Source: Helicobacter ailurogastricus (GTDB taxonomy: Bacteria; Campylobacterota; Campylobacteria; Campylobacterales; Helicobacteraceae). From it: 64,000 nucleotides of DNA. A model generated the notes under the pieces. That model saw nothing but the letters and a program-made list of their open reading frames with translations. It was not told where the DNA came from and searched no databases. Positions 18,837 to 28,832 of this stretch are shown in pieces. The first letter of the stretch is position 1, and each line of letters starts with the position of its first letter. The stretch covers positions 113,620-177,619 of the forward strand of contig NZ_CDMG01000009.1 of NCBI RefSeq assembly GCF_001282945.1, read 5' to 3'. The translations under genes and the position numbers were made by a program.

Positions 18837-20176
18837 AGGATAAAGCGGGCTAAATCCACATCCTCCACAAGGTCTTTGAGCTTTTCGCTCACTTGTTCTT
18901 TAGACACCACGACCTGTTGCCCGCTGTAACTCGCGGCGTTAAAGCTGATGTCCTCTAGGACCTTTTCTAGCGTGGTGTGTAGCCGGCGTGCCCCGATGTC
19001 CTCTGTCTTTTGATTTGCCAAATACGAAAGGCGGGCTAACTCTCTTAAAGCCTCGGGCTCAAAAACCAAATCCACACCCTCCACTTGCAACAAGGCTTGG
19101 TATTGCTTGATGATCGAGCTTTTGGTGCGGGTTAAAATCTCATGCATGATCTCCTCGCTCAAACTCTCAAGCTCCACCCTTAAGGGGAAGCGCCCCTGCA
19201 ACTCGGGGATCAAGTCGCTAGGCTTGCTTAAATGGAATGCCCCGGCAGCGATGAATAAAATATGATCCGTGCTGATCGCCCCGTATTTCGTCTGTATGGT
19301 GCTGCCCTCCACAATAGGGAGTAAATCCCTTTGCACGCCCTCTTTGCTTGGGTCTTGCCGCCCGCCCTCTTTGGTGCCAACAGCGATTTTATCGATCTCA
19401 TCAATGAAAATCACCCCACACTGGCGCGCGCGCTCTAGCCCCTCTCTTTGCACTTTCTCCATGTCTAAAATGGCTTGAGACACATCGTGGCGCAAGGCTT
19501 CTTTGGCCTCTTTGATCGTCATCTCTTTAGTAACTTTCTCGGTGCCCCTGCTTAAAATTTTTGTCAAACTCTCTTGAACTTTAATGATCTCAGGCGGGAC
19601 ATTAAAATCCCCCTCGAGATTACGCTTGTCTAGCTCGATCTCAATCTTTTGGTTGTCTAGGGCGGTGCCGCGCACCTTTTCTTTGGTTTTTTCAAAGTTT
19701 AGGGCGTACTCCTCCTTTTTGGTGTCGCTCACACTGCTAGGCAGGGGGGGCAAGAGTTTTTTAGCAATGCGCTCGATCACCAAATCCTCGATCTTGCTTT
19801 GATTTTTCTGTTTTTCCTCAGTTTCGACCAAATGCACGCTCGCGGCGACCAAATCGCGCACCATCGACTCCACATCCCGCCCTACAAAGCCCACTTCGGT
19901 GTATTTGCTCGCCTCCACCTTGACAAAGGGTAGTCCCATCATCTTAGCCATGCGCCTAGCGATCTCGGTTTTACCTACACCCGTAGAGCCGATCATCAAA
20001 ATATTTTTAGGCGTTACTTCCTCTTGCAATTCTTTAGAGAGTTGCAAACGCCGCCAACGGTTGCGCAAAGCAATGGCGATCATCTTTTTAGCGTCTTGTT
20101 GCTCAATAATGTAGCCATCCAAATACTCCACAATCTCTTGTGGGGTTAAGTTTAAGTTCTGTGGGTCTTGCATCAA
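18833..20176 (-). CDS. hslU: HslUV protease ATPase subunit HslU
   Basis: AAA+ unfoldase of the HslUV (ClpYQ) protease, 447 residues. Walker A is [15 protein letters not shown] (about 58-72) and the pore motif GYVG equivalent is in [16 protein letters not shown]. The Walker B region is [12 protein letters not shown] (about 248-259), followed by the sensor-2 region [15 protein letters not shown] (about 397-411). The C-terminal tail ending VDLARFIL inserts into HslV. It overlaps hslV by 4 bases and era by 4 bases, forming a tight hslV-hslU-era unit. Confidence 0.97.
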   Translation of the reverse strand: MMQDPQNLNLTPQEIVEYLDGYIIEQQDAKKMIAIALRNRWRRLQLSKELQEEVTPKNILMIGSTGVGKTEIARRMAKMMGLPFVKVEASKYTEVGFVGRDVESMVRDLVAASVHLVETEEKQKNQSKIEDLVIERIAKKLLPPLPSSVSDTKKEEYALNFEKTKEKVRGTALDNQKIEIELDKRNLEGDFNVPPEIIKVQESLTKILSRGTEKVTKEMTIKEAKEALRHDVSQAILDMEKVQREGLERARQCGVIFIDEIDKIAVGTKEGGRQDPSKEGVQRDLLPIVEGSTIQTKYGAISTDHILFIAAGAFHLSKPSDLIPELQGRFPLRVELESLSEEIMHEILTRTKSSIIKQYQALLQVEGVDLVFEPEALRELARLSYLANQKTEDIGARRLHTTLEKVLEDISFNAASYSGQQVVVSKEQVSEKLKDLVEDVDLARFIL

Positions 20177-20715
20177 AGCTCCAAGATTTTAATATTTTGG
20201 TTTGTGTAAATGCAAAGATTACCCGCGATTTTTAGCGACTCTTCGACCAAGGTTCTAGGGGGCAGGGTAGCAAATTTGTCTAAAGCCCGTGCAGCACTCA
20301 AGGCGTAGTTGCCCCCACTGCCAATAGCGGCGATCTTGCCATCTTCTGGCTCGACCACATCGCCCGTCCCACTCAAAATAAAAATGGATTGCTTGTTGAG
20401 CACGATCATCATCGCCTCTAGTCGGCGCAAAAACTTGTCCTTGCGCCACTCTTTGCTAAAATCCACAACACTTTTAAACAAATCCCCCTTTTTGCCCTCC
20501 AAAATGCGCTCAAACATGTCGAACAAACTAAAGGCATCGGCGGTGCTGCCGGCAAATCCGCTTAAAATTTGCCCGTGGTGCAAGGTGCGAATCTTCGTGG
20601 CATTGCCCTTAAGCACGCAATTATTGAAACTCACCTGCCCGTCTCCGCCGATGATGGCGTAGTCCTTGCCTTCAAAATGCGTTTTGTAGCCTAAAATCGT
20701 GGTGGCGTGAAACAT
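20173..20715 (-). CDS. hslV: HslUV protease proteolytic subunit HslV
   Basis: 180-residue proteasome-like peptidase. The sequence begins [11 protein letters not shown]; as in H. pylori, a short propeptide (MFHA) must be removed to expose the catalytic N-terminal threonine. In most bacteria only Met precedes it. The core GGDGQVSF and [18 protein letters not shown] segments are intact. It starts 9 bases after rplI and ends overlapping hslU. Confidence 0.96.
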   Translation of the reverse strand: MFHATTILGYKTHFEGKDYAIIGGDGQVSFNNCVLKGNATKIRTLHHGQILSGFAGSTADAFSLFDMFERILEGKKGDLFKSVVDFSKEWRKDKFLRRLEAMMIVLNKQSIFILSGTGDVVEPEDGKIAAIGSGGNYALSAARALDKFATLPPRTLVEESLKIAGNLCIYTNQNIKILEL

Positions 20716-20723
20716 CTATGCGC

Positions 20724-21170
20724 CTACTCAGCCACGACATCTACTTTTAGCACCCCATGCACGCCGTGTCCTAATTTCACCTCAATTTCGTAAATCCCCG
20801 TGCTTTTAATGGGGGTTTTGAGCTCTAAGGTCTTTTTGTCTAACTCAATGGGGTGGCTGGCGTGCAGGGCCTCAATGACTTCTTCTTTGGTGATGGAGCC
20901 AAAGAGCGCGCCATTGGCCCCGACTTTTTTAGTGATCTTAAGTGTGATGGCTTCTAATTTTTGAGCTAACTCTTGTTTGTCGGCTAAATCCTTCGCCTCT
21001 TGCTCGGCGCGTTTGTGGGCGTGGGCTTTGAATTGGCGGATCACATCAGAGGTAGCAAGTTTTGCTAAACCCTTAGCCAAGAGAAAGTTATTGCCATAGC
21101 CATCTTTCACGCGCACAACCTCCCCCGCCTTGCCTAAATTTTTCACATCTTTCAACAACAAAACTTGCAT
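20724..21170 (-). CDS. rplI: 50S ribosomal protein L9
   Basis: 148-residue two-domain protein at the base of the L1 stalk that limits frameshifting. The N-terminal rRNA-binding domain has [31 protein letters not shown], split at G15-E16-V17 from the long connecting helix (about 40-75). The C-terminal domain follows, with GALFGSIT near 105. It is the first gene of the rplI-hslV-hslU-era-csd6 leftward operon, with a TATAAT box upstream and Shine-Dalgarno AAAGGA before the ATG. Confidence 0.97.
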   Translation of the reverse strand: MQVLLLKDVKNLGKAGEVVRVKDGYGNNFLLAKGLAKLATSDVIRQFKAHAHKRAEQEAKDLADKQELAQKLEAITLKITKKVGANGALFGSITKEEVIEALHASHPIELDKKTLELKTPIKSTGIYEIEVKLGHGVHGVLKVDVVAE

Positions 21171-21203
21171 GAAAATCCTTTGAGTTTGGTTTAAAAAGCC
21201 CCC

Positions 21204-21209
21204 ATTATA
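21204..21209 (-). promoter_or_regulatory. -10 element of the rplI-hslVU-era operon
   Basis: Perfect TATAAT on the minus strand (ATTATA on plus), 34 bases upstream of the rplI start, in the 62-base gap behind the Sel1-repeat gene. Confidence 0.7.
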
Positions 21210-21232
21210 GAGCCACTAGGTTTAAAATGCCT

Positions 21233-22318
21233 TTAACGCAAGTTAGGGTCTAAGGGCAAAAACAAACGCCCGTAGTTGGGGTTTGTCTGCAAGAGCTTTT
21301 CTTTAAAAATCCCGTAGTTGTCGCACCCGGACTGCAAACCATAGCTACACACATACGAGAATAAATCCAAAGCCCTTTGATCGTTTTGTGGCACGCCTAA
21401 GCCCTTTTGGTAGAGCACACCTAAATTATTGCAACTAGAGAGATTGCCCCCCTCACAAGCTTTTTGGAAGTATTTGGCGGCGTAAAAATTATTCTTAGGC
21501 ACGCCCCCCACGCCCTTGGTGTAAATCCAGCCCAAATTCGCGCACCCTTGAATATCCCCCGCATTGCAGGCTAAATAATTCAAGTCAGCATCGTTTAACT
21601 TCGCTTTATCAATGCCATAGATATTTTTGACATTGCTCATTAGCCCTAAGTTGTAGCAACCCAAATCGCTCCCATTTTCGCAAGCGTATTTGTAATAATC
21701 TAGGGCTTTGTAATAGTTTTTCGGCACGCCCACACCATTAGCATACATCCACGCCAAATTATTGCACGCGAGCACACTGCCCCCCGAGCAGCCCACGGCG
21801 TAGAGCTGGGCGGCTTTTTCTTTGTCATCGGGGGTGGGGTTTTGTTTATAGTCGTAAGTTTGGGCTAAATCCGCGCACGCGCTCGCATCGCCCCCAGAAC
21901 AACCTAGTTCATAGTAGCGAGTCGCTTTTTCTGGGTCTGTCTGTATCCCCACGCCATTAGCATACATCGTGCCGACCGCAAAGCAGCCGGCGGGATTGCC
22001 CTGATCGCAGGATTTGACAAAGAGCCTAAAGGCACTTTTATAATCCGCCGCCTTGATCGCCGCTATGCCCGCACTCAATGCGTCCTGGGCGAGAGTGGGG
22101 GGGTTTAGGTGGTCGTTTATGGGAGATTGTTGCCGGGGCGCGTTTTGTGCACCGGGTGTGGTGGGGGCAAATTGTGTAGGTGGTTGGGCGCGTTGCAAGG
22201 GGGCTCCTTGCGCCCCTTGCTGGGTGGGGGCATTTTGGTTTGTAGGGGTGTTGGGGTTTCCAGCCGCCATTAAAAAGCCCAAAAGGCCAAAAAGCACAAA
22301 GAACAATCTAGCTAGCAT
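21233..22318 (-). CDS. secreted Sel1-like repeat protein (Hcp family, HcpF-like)
   Basis: 361-residue secreted helical-repeat protein. The start is taken at 22318, where MLARLFFVLFGLLGFLMAAG forms a signal peptide preceded by AGGGGG; the frame runs further upstream but without a signal or ribosome site. A Pro/Gln/Thr-rich linker (about 25-75) precedes about seven Sel1-like repeats, each with paired cysteines spaced for the disulfide-linked helices of Helicobacter cysteine-rich proteins (for example GCSGGDASACADLA, GCSGGSVLACNNLAWMYANG). Hcp proteins are exported and some bind penicillin or stimulate host immunity. In H. pylori hcpF (HP0628) is near dapD and ispG (HP0626-0625), supporting orthology. 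Confidence 0.85.
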   Translation of the reverse strand: MLARLFFVLFGLLGFLMAAGNPNTPTNQNAPTQQGAQGAPLQRAQPPTQFAPTTPGAQNAPRQQSPINDHLNPPTLAQDALSAGIAAIKAADYKSAFRLFVKSCDQGNPAGCFAVGTMYANGVGIQTDPEKATRYYELGCSGGDASACADLAQTYDYKQNPTPDDKEKAAQLYAVGCSGGSVLACNNLAWMYANGVGVPKNYYKALDYYKYACENGSDLGCYNLGLMSNVKNIYGIDKAKLNDADLNYLACNAGDIQGCANLGWIYTKGVGGVPKNNFYAAKYFQKACEGGNLSSCNNLGVLYQKGLGVPQNDQRALDLFSYVCSYGLQSGCDNYGIFKEKLLQTNPNYGRLFLPLDPNLR

Positions 22319-22326
22319 AAAGCCCC

Positions 22327-23526
22327 CTAGTGGTGTAAATTCGTATTCAGCGGGATGTGCCGCTTGCTTGCCATCGCGCACATCTTGCCATTTTGGCTAT
22401 TTTGCCTAAAGTGCAAGCCATTTAGCCCGGACAGCTCGACTCCTTTATAAAGCCCGCTCTCTTTAGGGCTAAAGCCGGGGTTGAGCTCTTGCAATTTTTC
22501 TAAGTCTTTGGGGGCGATTTCAAAGATTGTTCCGGCTAAAACCCCAATGCCGGCATCTAAGATACAGCCATCGCCAAGACTAATGCCTAACACTGAGTTT
22601 GCCCCAAGCAGGCAGTTTTTACCGATGCTGATGGGCTGGCTATTGCCCCCACTAAGTACACCTAAAACGCTCGCCCCTCCGCCTATGTCCGTGCCCTCGC
22701 CCACAATGACAGAAGAGCTGATCCGTCCCTCATTCATACAAGCCCCCTGTACGCCCGCATTAAAGTTAATGTAACTGGCCCCGGGCATTTGGGTGTAGCC
22801 GCCCTTGCCCAAATACGCCCCAAAGCGGGCTTTTGCCGTGTCTAGTAGGCGGATATTATCCACCGCAGGCAAAACTTGCATGAGATAGCGGGGGAATTTG
22901 TCTATAAAGTCAATGCAAGGGTAAGTCCCATGCACTTTTAAGGCGATTTCTTGCGTGCGTAAATACTCCAGCTCGTAAGCCATGTTGCCACTCCACGCCA
23001 CATTAGGCAATAACCCAAAAATGCCCTCTAAATTTAAACTTCTTAAGGGGGCTTTGCCTAAAGATAGGGCTAAAAGTTTCATATAGGCACTCTCTAGGCT
23101 TTGGCAGGGCTTATCTTCATAAAGCACCACAAAATGGTAGTTATGCAGGCTTTCTTGTGTGGGGCTTTGGCTGTATAAGGGGGCGCGTTGCAATTCTAAG
23201 AGCACTTGGACATTGGGGTGCTTGTGTGCGCTTAGACTCTCGGCTAAAAAGGGCTTAAACAGCTCTAAGGCGTGTTGGATAAAGCCAGCATCGACCCCAT
23301 AGATCGCCTCGCTAGCATTGGAGCTTAAAGGTGTGGCGTGCTTTAACGCGTGCATGAAAACCGCATAAGCCCCGAGCGCCTCGCCCCAGTTGAGCACGGG
23401 ATAAGTGGCACTCAAGGGCTTGCCCGTGTGTTGCCCGTGCTGGATTTTGGCAATCCCAAAGGCTAGGGGTTTTTTGTAGTCGGGGGAGTTTTGGAAGTCG
23501 TCGACAAAGCGTTTAAAGTTTTGCAT
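22327..23526 (-). CDS. dapD: 2,3,4,5-tetrahydropyridine-2,6-dicarboxylate N-succinyltransferase
   Basis: 399-residue enzyme of the succinylase branch of lysine/meso-diaminopimelate synthesis, matching the long form of Helicobacter (about 400 residues). The N-terminal part is alpha/beta and genus-typical. From about 255 onward the left-handed beta-helix hexapeptide repeats are clear ([39 protein letters not shown]). It overlaps the end of ispG by 14 bases and is followed 8 bases later by the Sel1-repeat gene, so the three are probably cotranscribed. Confidence 0.94.
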   Translation of the reverse strand: MQNFKRFVDDFQNSPDYKKPLAFGIAKIQHGQHTGKPLSATYPVLNWGEALGAYAVFMHALKHATPLSSNASEAIYGVDAGFIQHALELFKPFLAESLSAHKHPNVQVLLELQRAPLYSQSPTQESLHNYHFVVLYEDKPCQSLESAYMKLLALSLGKAPLRSLNLEGIFGLLPNVAWSGNMAYELEYLRTQEIALKVHGTYPCIDFIDKFPRYLMQVLPAVDNIRLLDTAKARFGAYLGKGGYTQMPGASYINFNAGVQGACMNEGRISSSVIVGEGTDIGGGASVLGVLSGGNSQPISIGKNCLLGANSVLGISLGDGCILDAGIGVLAGTIFEIAPKDLEKLQELNPGFSPKESGLYKGVELSGLNGLHFRQNSQNGKMCAMASKRHIPLNTNLHH

Positions 23527-24598
23527 GGTTATCCTCGTTTTGGTGTTGTGTGGCCAATTCTTGCACTTCTTTCACAAAGGTTTCTAAGAGCTGGTCTTCG
23601 GGGAGTTTGTGGATCACTTGCCCTTTTTTGATGATGAGTCCGCTTTTTTTGCCAAAGGCGATGGCAATGTCGGCGTGCTTGGCTTCGCCTAAAGCATTCA
23701 CGACACAGCCCATCACGCTCACATCTAGGGGGATTTTAATGTGGGCGAGCTTTTGCTCCACTTGTGCCATTAAAGCGACTAAATTAGACTCAATCCGCCC
23801 ACAAGTCGGGCATGAGATGAAAGTGATGCCTTCTTTTTGCCGTCCGCTGTAACGTAAAATCGCCTTAGCCACTTTAATTTCTTCTTCAAGCTCCCCTGTG
23901 ATCGACACGCGCATGGTATCCCCGATCCCCTCTCGCAACAAATGCCCCAAAGCCATCGCGCTTTTAATGCTAGAGTGAAACAAACTCCCGGCTTCTGTAA
24001 CGCCTAAGTGGAAAGGGTAGGGCGTTAGGGGGCGTAATTGCTCGTAGGCTTGTATGGTGCGCTCTACATCGCTGGCTTTCAAAGAGATTTTGATATTGCT
24101 AAAGCCCACATCCTCTAAAAGTTTAATGTTATAAAGGGCAGATTGCACCATGCCCTCAGGCGTTGCGCCGTATTTGAGATCAAATTGCTTTTCTAAGCTC
24201 CCTCCATTGACTCCGATTCGAATCGGCAAATTGCGCGCATTGCACGCCTTAGCGACTGCTTTAATGTTTTCCACCGAGCCGATATTGCCCGGATTGATGC
24301 GGATCGCATCCACACTCTCCGCGGCGATGAGGGCTAAATGGTGGTGGAAGTGGATGTCGGCGATTAAAGGCAGGCTGGCGACCTTTTTGAGCTCTTTTAG
24401 GGCGTTTGCGTCCTTTTTATGACGCACCGCCACCCGCACAAAATCCGCCCCAGCGAGTTTCAAGCGGTCAATTTGCGCCTTTGTGGCCTCTATGTCGCAG
24501 GTTTGGCTATAGGCCATGCTCTGTGTGCTGATGGGCGCATTGCCCCCTATGGGAGTAGAGCCGATGAAAATTTGCTTTGTGGCAAAACGAGGGCGCAT
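23513..24598 (-). CDS. ispG: 4-hydroxy-3-methylbut-2-en-1-yl diphosphate synthase
   Basis: Penultimate MEP-pathway enzyme, converting MEcPP to HMBPP, the substrate of ispH. It has 361 residues. A TIM-barrel N-terminal domain is followed by the [4Fe-4S] domain with cysteines in ISCPTCGR (about 267-274) and [15 protein letters not shown] (about 302-316). The leader contains a 7-bp hairpin whose 3' arm contains the ribosome binding site AAAGGA, 6 bases before the ATG, which suggests structure-dependent translation. Neighbours match HP0625/HP0626. Confidence 0.96.
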   Translation of the reverse strand: MRPRFATKQIFIGSTPIGGNAPISTQSMAYSQTCDIEATKAQIDRLKLAGADFVRVAVRHKKDANALKELKKVASLPLIADIHFHHHLALIAAESVDAIRINPGNIGSVENIKAVAKACNARNLPIRIGVNGGSLEKQFDLKYGATPEGMVQSALYNIKLLEDVGFSNIKISLKASDVERTIQAYEQLRPLTPYPFHLGVTEAGSLFHSSIKSAMALGHLLREGIGDTMRVSITGELEEEIKVAKAILRYSGRQKEGITFISCPTCGRIESNLVALMAQVEQKLAHIKIPLDVSVMGCVVNALGEAKHADIAIAFGKKSGLIIKKGQVIHKLPEDQLLETFVKEVQELATQHQNEDNHAKL

Positions 24599-24603
24599 CT
24601 AAA

Positions 24604-24621
24604 GTCCTTTGCATAAAGGAC
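24604..24621 (-). promoter_or_regulatory. hairpin masking the ispG ribosome binding site
   Basis: On the coding strand GTCCTTT-ATGC-AAAGGAC forms a perfect 7-bp stem with a 4-base loop. The 3' arm carries the Shine-Dalgarno AAAGGA, and no U-run follows, so it is better explained as a translation-control hairpin than as a terminator. Confidence 0.55.
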
Positions 24622-24650
24622 GAGTCTAACCTAAAATGCATGAGATGGAG

Positions 24651-25727
24651 CTAAAGGGTGGGGAGCACTTGTAGGCAAAAGTCGCCAAAACCACAAGCTT
24701 GCCAAGCGTGCTTGCCACAAGCCCCCTTTAAGGCGGTGTTGATCGTAACAATCCACACTTGAATATTTGCTGCCATGCCTTTTAAAAGCAGAGGCAGGGT
24801 GTGCTTTAGTTGCTCTGGGGTGGGAAAGGGGCTGGGGATACATAAATGCCGATTAGCGGCTAAAAAGGCGTTAAAATGGCAAGCAATTTTAGACACCCCA
24901 AAGTGGCGGATTAATTCTAAAGCGAGCATGTTTTCAAACACGGGAGGCAGGGGGTGGGTGTAGCTGAAGGCATAGGGCAAAGAGAAGTCGTAAAAATAGA
25001 GTTTAGGCCGTGTTGCCTTTAGGCTAGCTAGGCTTAAAAGGGTTTGGCTCTCTTGTAAAAAGGCGATGAAAGCGTAAAGGCTGTCTTTGGAGATTTTTAG
25101 GGTTTTTTTAAGCTGGGTATAAAGGTGGTGGGTGCTAAGACTTCTAGCTTGGTAGGGCAGCAGGGCTTTAAATAGGGGGGCTTTGTCTTTAAAGGCGAGG
25201 GCGTAAAGGGCTTGTTTTTTTAGAGCGATTTCGCTAGCGGGACAAAAGAGCAGTTCGGGCAAATTACCCTCTTTTAAAAAACGCGCTAAGAGCGTGCTGG
25301 GCTCTTTTTTGTGTAAAGCCACAAACTCGGCAAAGTTTAAGGGCAAAATGGCCTCAGTCTTAAAACCTTTGGGGGTGTTTTTGGGCGTGCTTTGGGTGAT
25401 GAAAGTGGGCAAATTTAAAAGGGGAAAGTCTAGGGGCGGGTGTTTTAAAATGAGTAAATCCACGCCCTTATCTTGGCAAAAGAGGGGCAGGGCTTTGGCA
25501 AGCTGGGCTAAGTTTAAACGCGCATCGGTGCCATCCACAAACACGGGGCGTTTGTAGGTGCTGGCGTGCAGCAGAGCCGTAGAGATTTTGCCCGCCCTAG
25601 CCCCGCCATAAAAGAGGGTGGAGGGCTTAAAGTGGTAGTTTCTGGGTCTAAGATTTTTGCTCTGCGCCAAAGAGTTTTCTAAGATGTTGTTTAATAGCCC
25701 CAAATCCATAGCACACATTTTAGGCAA
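24651..25727 (-). CDS. ATPase-like protein upstream of the S10 operon (HP1321-like)
   Basis: 358-residue protein divergent from rpsJ, the position of H. pylori HP1321, which is annotated as an ATP-binding protein. The sequence resembles the archaeal-type AAA family with a DUF4143-like C-terminus. A P-loop-like segment FYGGARAGKISTALL (about 39-53) has G-x4-G-K but Ile in place of the usual Ser/Thr, so nucleotide binding is doubtful. The late Cys-rich tail (ACGKHAWQACGFGDFC) is genus-specific. The start is uncertain: TTG at 25727, right behind AAGGAT, or ATG three codons later. A perfect inverted repeat lies directly in front of it. Confidence 0.65.
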   Translation of the reverse strand: MPKMCAMDLGLLNNILENSLAQSKNLRPRNYHFKPSTLFYGGARAGKISTALLHASTYKRPVFVDGTDARLNLAQLAKALPLFCQDKGVDLLILKHPPLDFPLLNLPTFITQSTPKNTPKGFKTEAILPLNFAEFVALHKKEPSTLLARFLKEGNLPELLFCPASEIALKKQALYALAFKDKAPLFKALLPYQARSLSTHHLYTQLKKTLKISKDSLYAFIAFLQESQTLLSLASLKATRPKLYFYDFSLPYAFSYTHPLPPVFENMLALELIRHFGVSKIACHFNAFLAANRHLCIPSPFPTPEQLKHTLPLLLKGMAANIQVWIVTINTALKGACGKHAWQACGFGDFCLQVLPTL

Positions 25728-25750
25728 TTTATCCTTATAAGAAGGATAAA
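25728..25750 (-). promoter_or_regulatory. perfect 9-bp inverted repeat between the ATPase-like gene and S10 promoter
   Basis: TTTATCCTT-(5)-AAGGATAAA, 9 of 9 paired. On the minus-strand RNA the 3' arm is the ribosome binding site AAGGAT abutting the TTG/ATG start, so the hairpin would mask it. As DNA it could equally be an operator in the divergent promoter region of the S10 operon. Confidence 0.55.
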
Positions 25751-25788
25751 ATAAAAAGTGTAAGTTACGCTAAATGGGCGTTTTAGCC

Positions 25789-25817
25789 TTGACTTAGGGC
25801 GTTTTTTAGCATATAAT
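25789..25817 (+). promoter_or_regulatory. housekeeping promoter of the S10-spc-alpha ribosomal operon
   Basis: TTGACT at 25789-25794 and TATAAT at 25812-25817, separated by exactly 17 bases. It lies 30 bases before the rpsJ start. This is close to the bacterial sigma-70 consensus, unusually complete for Helicobacter, and fits a highly expressed operon. Confidence 0.9.
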
Positions 25818-25846
25818 CAAGGTTTTTAAATTTGCTAAGGATTTTA

Positions 25847-26161
25847 ATGGAAAAGATACGACTCAAGCTCAAAGCCTACGATCATAGGGTTTTGGATCGT
25901 TCGGTGGTGGCGATTGTGGAGGCAGTAAAACGCTCTGGCTCAGAGATCAGAGGCCCCATCCCCCTACCCACAAGAAACAGGCGTTACACGGTGCTACGCT
26001 CCCCCCACATCAACAAAGACTCAAGGGAGCAATTTGAAATACGGGTACATAGCCGTTTGATCGACATCATGGCAGCCACCCCTGAAACCGTGGATAGCTT
26101 GATGAAATTAGATTTAGCCCCTGAAGTGGATGTAGAAGTGACTTCAATGGAGGCGAAGTAG
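25847..26161 (+). CDS. rpsJ: 30S ribosomal protein S10
   Basis: First gene of the ribosomal run; 104 residues, normal. The start ATG at 25847 is chosen because [17 protein letters not shown] is the conserved N-terminus and AAGG lies 6 bases upstream. The S10 signature [23 protein letters not shown] is split over about 38-60. S10 also serves transcription antitermination as NusE. Transcribed from the promoter at 25789-25817. Confidence 0.98.
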   Translation: MEKIRLKLKAYDHRVLDRSVVAIVEAVKRSGSEIRGPIPLPTRNRRYTVLRSPHINKDSREQFEIRVHSRLIDIMAATPETVDSLMKLDLAPEVDVEVTSMEAK

Positions 26162-26192
26162 CGCTTCAAACGCAATTTTTATTGGAGAGTAA

Positions 26193-26777
26193 ATGGAATA
26201 CCTAGTGCAGAAAATTGGAATGAGTCGTGTTGTGGGTGCAAACAGCACGCCCGTAACCTTGCTAAAAATCTTAGAAAGCAAGGTGTGCGAGTTCAAAGAG
26301 GGCGGACAACTTTTAGTTGCCTACCCCTTGCATAAAACCCACAACAAAGCCATTGCCGGGCAACAAAAAAAGTACAATTTGAGCGCAGAGTTTAATCACT
26401 TTGCGACTTTACAAGGGCAAGCGCAAGAGTTGGGCGATTTGAGCTTGGAGCCTTTAGAAAACGCCGCGCGCATTAAAGCCACTTTTTACACCAAAGGGCG
26501 CGGCTTCGCTGGTGCCATGAAACGGTGGAATTTTCAAGGCGGACCAGCCGCACATGGCAGCCGCTTCCACCGCCGTTTGGGCTCGATCGGGAATAGAGAG
26601 TGGCCCGGACGGGTGCAAAAAGGCAAGAAAATGGCAGGGCATTATGGCAATGAAAAGGTAACATGCCACAACGAAGTCCTGTCTTTCGACAAAGAGAGCA
26701 AAATTTTGGTGCTGAAAGGTTCTGTGGCCGGCTACAGCGGGGCTTATGGCAGGATCAGCATCCAGAAAGGGAAGTAA
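26193..26777 (+). CDS. rplC: 50S ribosomal protein L3
   Basis: 194-residue early-assembly protein whose extended loop reaches the peptidyl transferase centre. The loop region [30 protein letters not shown] (about 109-138, split in text) is intact, including the Gln in the [10 protein letters not shown] motif that is methylated in enterics. Ribosome site GGAGAG. Its stop overlaps the rplD start by one base. Confidence 0.97.
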   Translation: MEYLVQKIGMSRVVGANSTPVTLLKILESKVCEFKEGGQLLVAYPLHKTHNKAIAGQQKKYNLSAEFNHFATLQGQAQELGDLSLEPLENAARIKATFYTKGRGFAGAMKRWNFQGGPAAHGSRFHRRLGSIGNREWPGRVQKGKKMAGHYGNEKVTCHNEVLSFDKESKILVLKGSVAGYSGAYGRISIQKGK

Positions 26778-27397
26778 TGAAAGCAAGAGTCTTAGACCAG
26801 CAGTGTCAAGAAGTCGGGCAATTAGATTTACCCGCCCACTTCAAGGACATTAAAGAACACAATCTTTATTTATACATCAAGCACTACCGCGCCCTAGCCC
26901 GGGCCAACACCGCGAAAAGCAAAAATCGGGGCGAAGTGAGTGGGGGCGGGCGCAAGCCGTGGAGTCAAAAAGGCGGTGGGCGTGCACGAGCGGGGAGCAT
27001 CACTTCTCCCGTGTTTGTAGGCGGGGGTGTGAGCCACGGGGCGACTAATAAGCGCAACTACGACCTAAAAATCAACAAAAAGCAAAAACGGCTCGCTTTA
27101 GAATACGCCCTAGCCCAAAAAGCGTTAAACAGCCGTCTTGTGGTGGTGGATCAAATCGACATCCCTAGCAAAAAAACCAAAGACGCGCACGCTTTTATCA
27201 AAAACCTCGGCTTTAGGGATGTGTTGTTGGTTACGCGGGCTTTAGATGAAGGCAACTATCTAGCTTTTAGGAATTTGCAGAATTGCTATTTGCTAGAAAC
27301 AAGCGAAGTCAATGCCTATTGGATCGCCGCTTTTGGGGCAGTGGTGGTGGAAAAAGCCGCCTTTGAGGCGCTCATCAAAGCACATGAAGGAGAATGA
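26777..27397 (+). CDS. rplD: 50S ribosomal protein L4
   Basis: 206-residue exit-tunnel protein. The start ATG at 26777 overlaps the rplC stop (TAATG); the frame is open further upstream, but only as an out-of-frame reading of rplC. The tunnel loop [19 protein letters not shown] (about 56-74) is conserved and is the site of macrolide-resistance changes in other species. In E. coli L4 represses its own operon; no leader structure of that kind is evident here. Confidence 0.96.
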   Translation: MKARVLDQQCQEVGQLDLPAHFKDIKEHNLYLYIKHYRALARANTAKSKNRGEVSGGGRKPWSQKGGGRARAGSITSPVFVGGGVSHGATNKRNYDLKINKKQKRLALEYALAQKALNSRLVVVDQIDIPSKKTKDAHAFIKNLGFRDVLLVTRALDEGNYLAFRNLQNCYLLETSEVNAYWIAAFGAVVVEKAAFEALIKAHEGE

Positions 27398-27399
27398 GA

Positions 27400-27681
27400 A
27401 TGGCAGACATCACAGACATCAAATCCATTCTTTACACCGAAAAATCCCTATCCATGCAAGAAAATGGGGTGATTGTGGTGCAAACCACAATGGGTGTCAG
27501 CAAAAACCAGCTCAAGGCGATCTTCAAAGATTACTTTGGTTTCGTGCCTTTAAAAATCAATTCACTCAGGCAAGAGGGCAAGGTGAAACGCTTTAAGGGC
27601 AGAATGGGACAACGCACTGGCTATAAAAAGTTCTATGTCAAAGTCCCCAAAGACGCAAACATCACCGCTTTGAGCGCATAA
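27400..27681 (+). CDS. rplW: 50S ribosomal protein L23
   Basis: 93-residue protein at the tunnel exit, docking site for trigger factor and SRP. ATG at 27400 is preferred over one at 27394 because it is 8 bases after GGAG and gives the genus-typical [16 protein letters not shown]. The end [18 protein letters not shown] is normal. Confidence 0.95.
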   Translation: MADITDIKSILYTEKSLSMQENGVIVVQTTMGVSKNQLKAIFKDYFGFVPLKINSLRQEGKVKRFKGRMGQRTGYKKFYVKVPKDANITALSA

Positions 27682-27690
27682 GGACGAAAC

Positions 27691-28521
27691 ATGGCAATTA
27701 AAACTTACAAACCCTACACCCCCAGCCGCCGTTTTATGAGCGGCTTAAGCTCGAGCGACATCACCGCAAAAGCGAGCGTCAAAAAACTTTTGGTGAAACT
27801 CCCCGTGCATGCCGGACGCAACAACCAAGGGCGCATCACCAGCCGCCACAAAGAAGCGGGGGCGAAAAAGCTTTATCGAATCATTGACTTCAAACGCAAT
27901 AAATTCGGCGTTGAGGGCAAAGTGGCAGCAATTGAGTACGACCCTTACCGCAACTCAAGGATTGCGCTCATCGTGTATCCAGACGGCGACAAACGCTACA
28001 TTTTACAGCCCAGTGGCTTGAAAGTGGGCGACATTGTGATCGCAGCTGAGGGCGGGTTAGACATCAAACCCGGCTTTGCCATGAAGCTTAGAAGTATCCC
28101 CATTGGTACCATCGTGCATAACATTGAAATGCACCCCGGGGCTGGCGGACAGCTGGCTAGAAGTGCGGGCATGAGCGCACAAATCATGGGGCGGGAGGAC
28201 AAATACACCATCTTGCGCATGCCAAGCGGAGAGATGCGCTACATTTTGGGCGAGTGCATGGCAAGCATCGGCGTGGTGGGCAATGAAGACTTCATCAACA
28301 CCAACATTGGTAAGGCGGGGCGCAACCGCCATAGAGGCATTAGACCGCAGACACGCGGTAGTGCCATGAACCCCGTAGATCACCCACACGGCGGTGGTGA
28401 GGGTAAAACCGGCTCTAGCGGACACCCTGTATCCCCTTGGGGCACTCCAGCTAAAGGCTATAAGACTAGACGCAAAAAAGCAAGCGATCGCTTGATCATT
28501 TCACGCAAGAAAGGCAAATAA
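27691..28521 (+). CDS. rplB: 50S ribosomal protein L2
   Basis: 276-residue primary rRNA-binding protein needed for subunit joining and peptidyl transfer. The signature region [19 protein letters not shown] (about 226-244) with the essential histidine is present, as is the basic C-terminus [19 protein letters not shown]. The stop overlaps the rpsS start by one base. Confidence 0.98.
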   Translation: MAIKTYKPYTPSRRFMSGLSSSDITAKASVKKLLVKLPVHAGRNNQGRITSRHKEAGAKKLYRIIDFKRNKFGVEGKVAAIEYDPYRNSRIALIVYPDGDKRYILQPSGLKVGDIVIAAEGGLDIKPGFAMKLRSIPIGTIVHNIEMHPGAGGQLARSAGMSAQIMGREDKYTILRMPSGEMRYILGECMASIGVVGNEDFINTNIGKAGRNRHRGIRPQTRGSAMNPVDHPHGGGEGKTGSSGHPVSPWGTPAKGYKTRRKKASDRLIISRKKGK

Positions 28522-28802
28522 TGGGAAGGTCAATTAAAAAAGGTCCCTTTATTGACAAGCATTTAATGGACAAAACGCTCAAACACAAAGCCAAAAAAGA
28601 CAATCGCCCCATTAAAACATGGTCTCGAAGAAGCACCATTCTCCCCGACATGATTGGGCTCACCTACAATGTGCATAATGGGCGCATTTTTATCCCCGTT
28701 TACATCACAGAAAACCATGTGGGTTATAAACTCGGCGAGTTTGCCCCCACAAGGACTTTTAAGGGGCATAAAGGCACCGTGCAAAAAAAGATAGGTAAAT
28801 AA
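28521..28802 (+). CDS. rpsS: 30S ribosomal protein S19
   Basis: 93-residue head protein contacting tRNA and the B1 bridges. It begins [18 protein letters not shown] and carries [22 protein letters not shown] (split at about 37-58), both conserved. A 30-base gap with a ten-codon mini-ORF separates it from rplV. Confidence 0.97.
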   Translation: MGRSIKKGPFIDKHLMDKTLKHKAKKDNRPIKTWSRRSTILPDMIGLTYNVHNGRIFIPVYITENHVGYKLGEFAPTRTFKGHKGTVQKKIGK

Positions 28803-28832
28803 CATGGCACAACAACACACAAAGGAAAGCAA

